Of a stretch of 64,000 nt of DNA, positions 63,348 to 64,000 are shown in pieces. The position numbers were made by a program, and so were the translations under genes. Below the pieces are notes generated by a model that saw nothing but the letters and a program-made list of their open reading frames with translations, searched no databases and had not been told where the DNA came from. Origin of the DNA: Pseudomonadota bacterium (lineage in GTDB: Bacteria > Pseudomonadota > Gammaproteobacteria > Burkholderiales > Burkholderiaceae_C); assembly GCA_020161145.1 (NCBI GenBank), contig JAIUPQ010000003.1, forward strand, positions 1 through 64,000, given 5' to 3'. Position 1 is the stretch's first letter, and the number at the start of each line of letters is the position of its first letter.

Positions 63348-64000
63348 ATGCGTGATTCCCCCTCCACCCCCGCGCCGCTGCTGCGGTTGCGCAGCCAGCT
63401 GGGCCGCGTCATCCTGGGCAAGACGGCCGAGATCGACGACGCCCTGACCTGCCTGCTGGCCGGCGGCCATCTGTTGATCGAAGACGTGCCCGGCGTAGGC
63501 AAGACCACGCTGGCCCACGCGCTGGCGCTGTCCATGGGGCTGGCCTATGCCCGCGTGCAGTTCACCGCCGACCTGCTGCCGGCCGACCTGCTGGGCGTGA
63601 CCCTGCTCGACGCCGAGCGCCGCTTCGTCTTCCAGCCCGGCCCCGTGTTCACCCAGGTGCTGCTGGCCGACGAAATCAACCGCGCCGGCCCGCGCACCCA
63701 AAGCGCCCTGCTCGAAGCCATGGAGGAGCGCCAGGTCAGCGTCGAGGGCCAGACCCATGCGCTGCCCCAGCCCTTCTTCGTCATCGCCACCCAGAACCCG
63801 GCCCACCAGCTGGGCACCCACCCGCTGCCCGAGTCGCAGCTGGATCGCTTCATGATGCGCATCCGCCTGGGGCTGCCCGACGCGCTGGCCGAGCGCGCCA
63901 TCCTGCGCGGTGAAGACAGCCGCACGCTGCTGCGCGGCCTCACGCCCGCGTTGACGCCTACCGAGCTGCTGGCGCTGCAAGCCCAGGTGGGCCAGGTGCA
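63348..64000 (+). CDS. MoxR-family AAA ATPase (5' part, cut by window end)
   Basis: The frame is open from ATG 63348 to the window edge, 217 codons and counting. Walker A is DVPGVGKTTLAHALA, the Walker B/sensor region LLADEINRAGPRTQSALLEA, and FVIATQNPAHQLGTHPLPES then QLDRFMMRI are MoxR-specific. MoxR ATPases act as chaperones for maturing enzymes or cofactors, usually beside a DUF58 and von Willebrand gene downstream (not visible). The C-terminus lies outside the window. Confidence 0.93.
   Translation, partial: MRDSPSTPAPLLRLRSQLGRVILGKTAEIDDALTCLLAGGHLLIEDVPGVGKTTLAHALALSMGLAYARVQFTADLLPADLLGVTLLDAERRFVFQPGPVFTQVLLADEINRAGPRTQSALLEAMEERQVSVEGQTHALPQPFFVIATQNPAHQLGTHPLPESQLDRFMMRIRLGLPDALAERAILRGEDSRTLLRGLTPALTPTELLALQAQVGQV

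Noticed and set aside
59279-64000. Treating the two-component system as the regulator of the paaK-liv unit
   Set aside because: The GNAT/DUF6445 pair lies between, there is no binding site evidence, and NarL-type regulators often act elsewhere; left unassigned.

Overview
The window is GC-rich DNA from a betaproteobacterium, most probably Burkholderiales/Comamonadaceae. The evidence is the gene order thrS-infC-rpmI-rplT-pheS-pheT-ihfA-merR-tRNA-Pro, the typA/truB/rbfA/infB/nusA/rimP block, FeeM-like and DUF2145 proteins, and the general protein character. Genus and species cannot be fixed from sequence alone. Most genes lie on the minus strand.

Layout. (1) 1-4220 is a damaged accessory island. 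It has the right end of an IS5-type element, two Rhs core fragments sharing a ~668-base direct repeat, each with a different C-terminal tip, and a SUKH (SMI1/KNR4) immunity gene and small membrane proteins between them. Both core-tip junctions are out of frame at a G homopolymer (7 and 9 G), and one tip is cut by the IS. (2) 4478-13485 holds a lipoprotein hydrolase, then xdhC with a two-subunit molybdenum hydroxylase. A tandem ABM-domain protein, a zinc alcohol dehydrogenase, an amidohydrolase remnant, a DJ-1/PfpI protein and a YCII-like protein follow, the last divergent from a LysR regulator. (3) 13524-21500 is the translation block, from tRNA-Pro back to thrS. infC appears to start at ATC, and a terminator-like hairpin with a 12-residue leader ORF precedes thrS. 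(4) 21544-34845 is mixed housekeeping: patatin, DUF2145, tex, an rRNA pseudouridine synthase, miaA, a degenerate GGDEF protein, thyA, a FeeM-like acyltransferase, a DUF1501/DUF1800 pair and a DMT exporter. (5) 34850-43254 is typA-truB-rbfA-infB-nusA-rimP, with a clear promoter and an intrinsic terminator inside the rimP leader. (6) 43311-48991 holds fabI, a 2OG-Fe(II) oxygenase, rdgC, an epimerase-like protein, a 2Fe-2S flavoprotein reductase, a decayed vapBC module and an orphan protein. (7) 49167-59221 is one minus-strand catabolic unit: paaK, 3-oxoadipyl-CoA-type thiolase, livK, a ferritin-like diiron protein, a 2Fe-2S/FAD reductase, livH, livM, livG, and a livF carrying an N-terminal hemerythrin domain. 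(8) 59279-64000 holds a GNAT-like plus DUF6445-like pair, a NarX/NarL-type two-component system and the start of a MoxR ATPase.

The most interesting system is region 7. An importer, a CoA ligase, a thiolase, a diiron oxygenase candidate and its electron-transfer partner are encoded together, and the importer ATPase is fused to an oxygen/iron-binding domain. This looks like uptake, CoA activation and oxygenase attack of an aromatic or related acid. It is not the classical PaaABCDE layout. The two candidate attenuators (thrS and rimP leaders) and the Rhs junction homopolymers also deserve checking.
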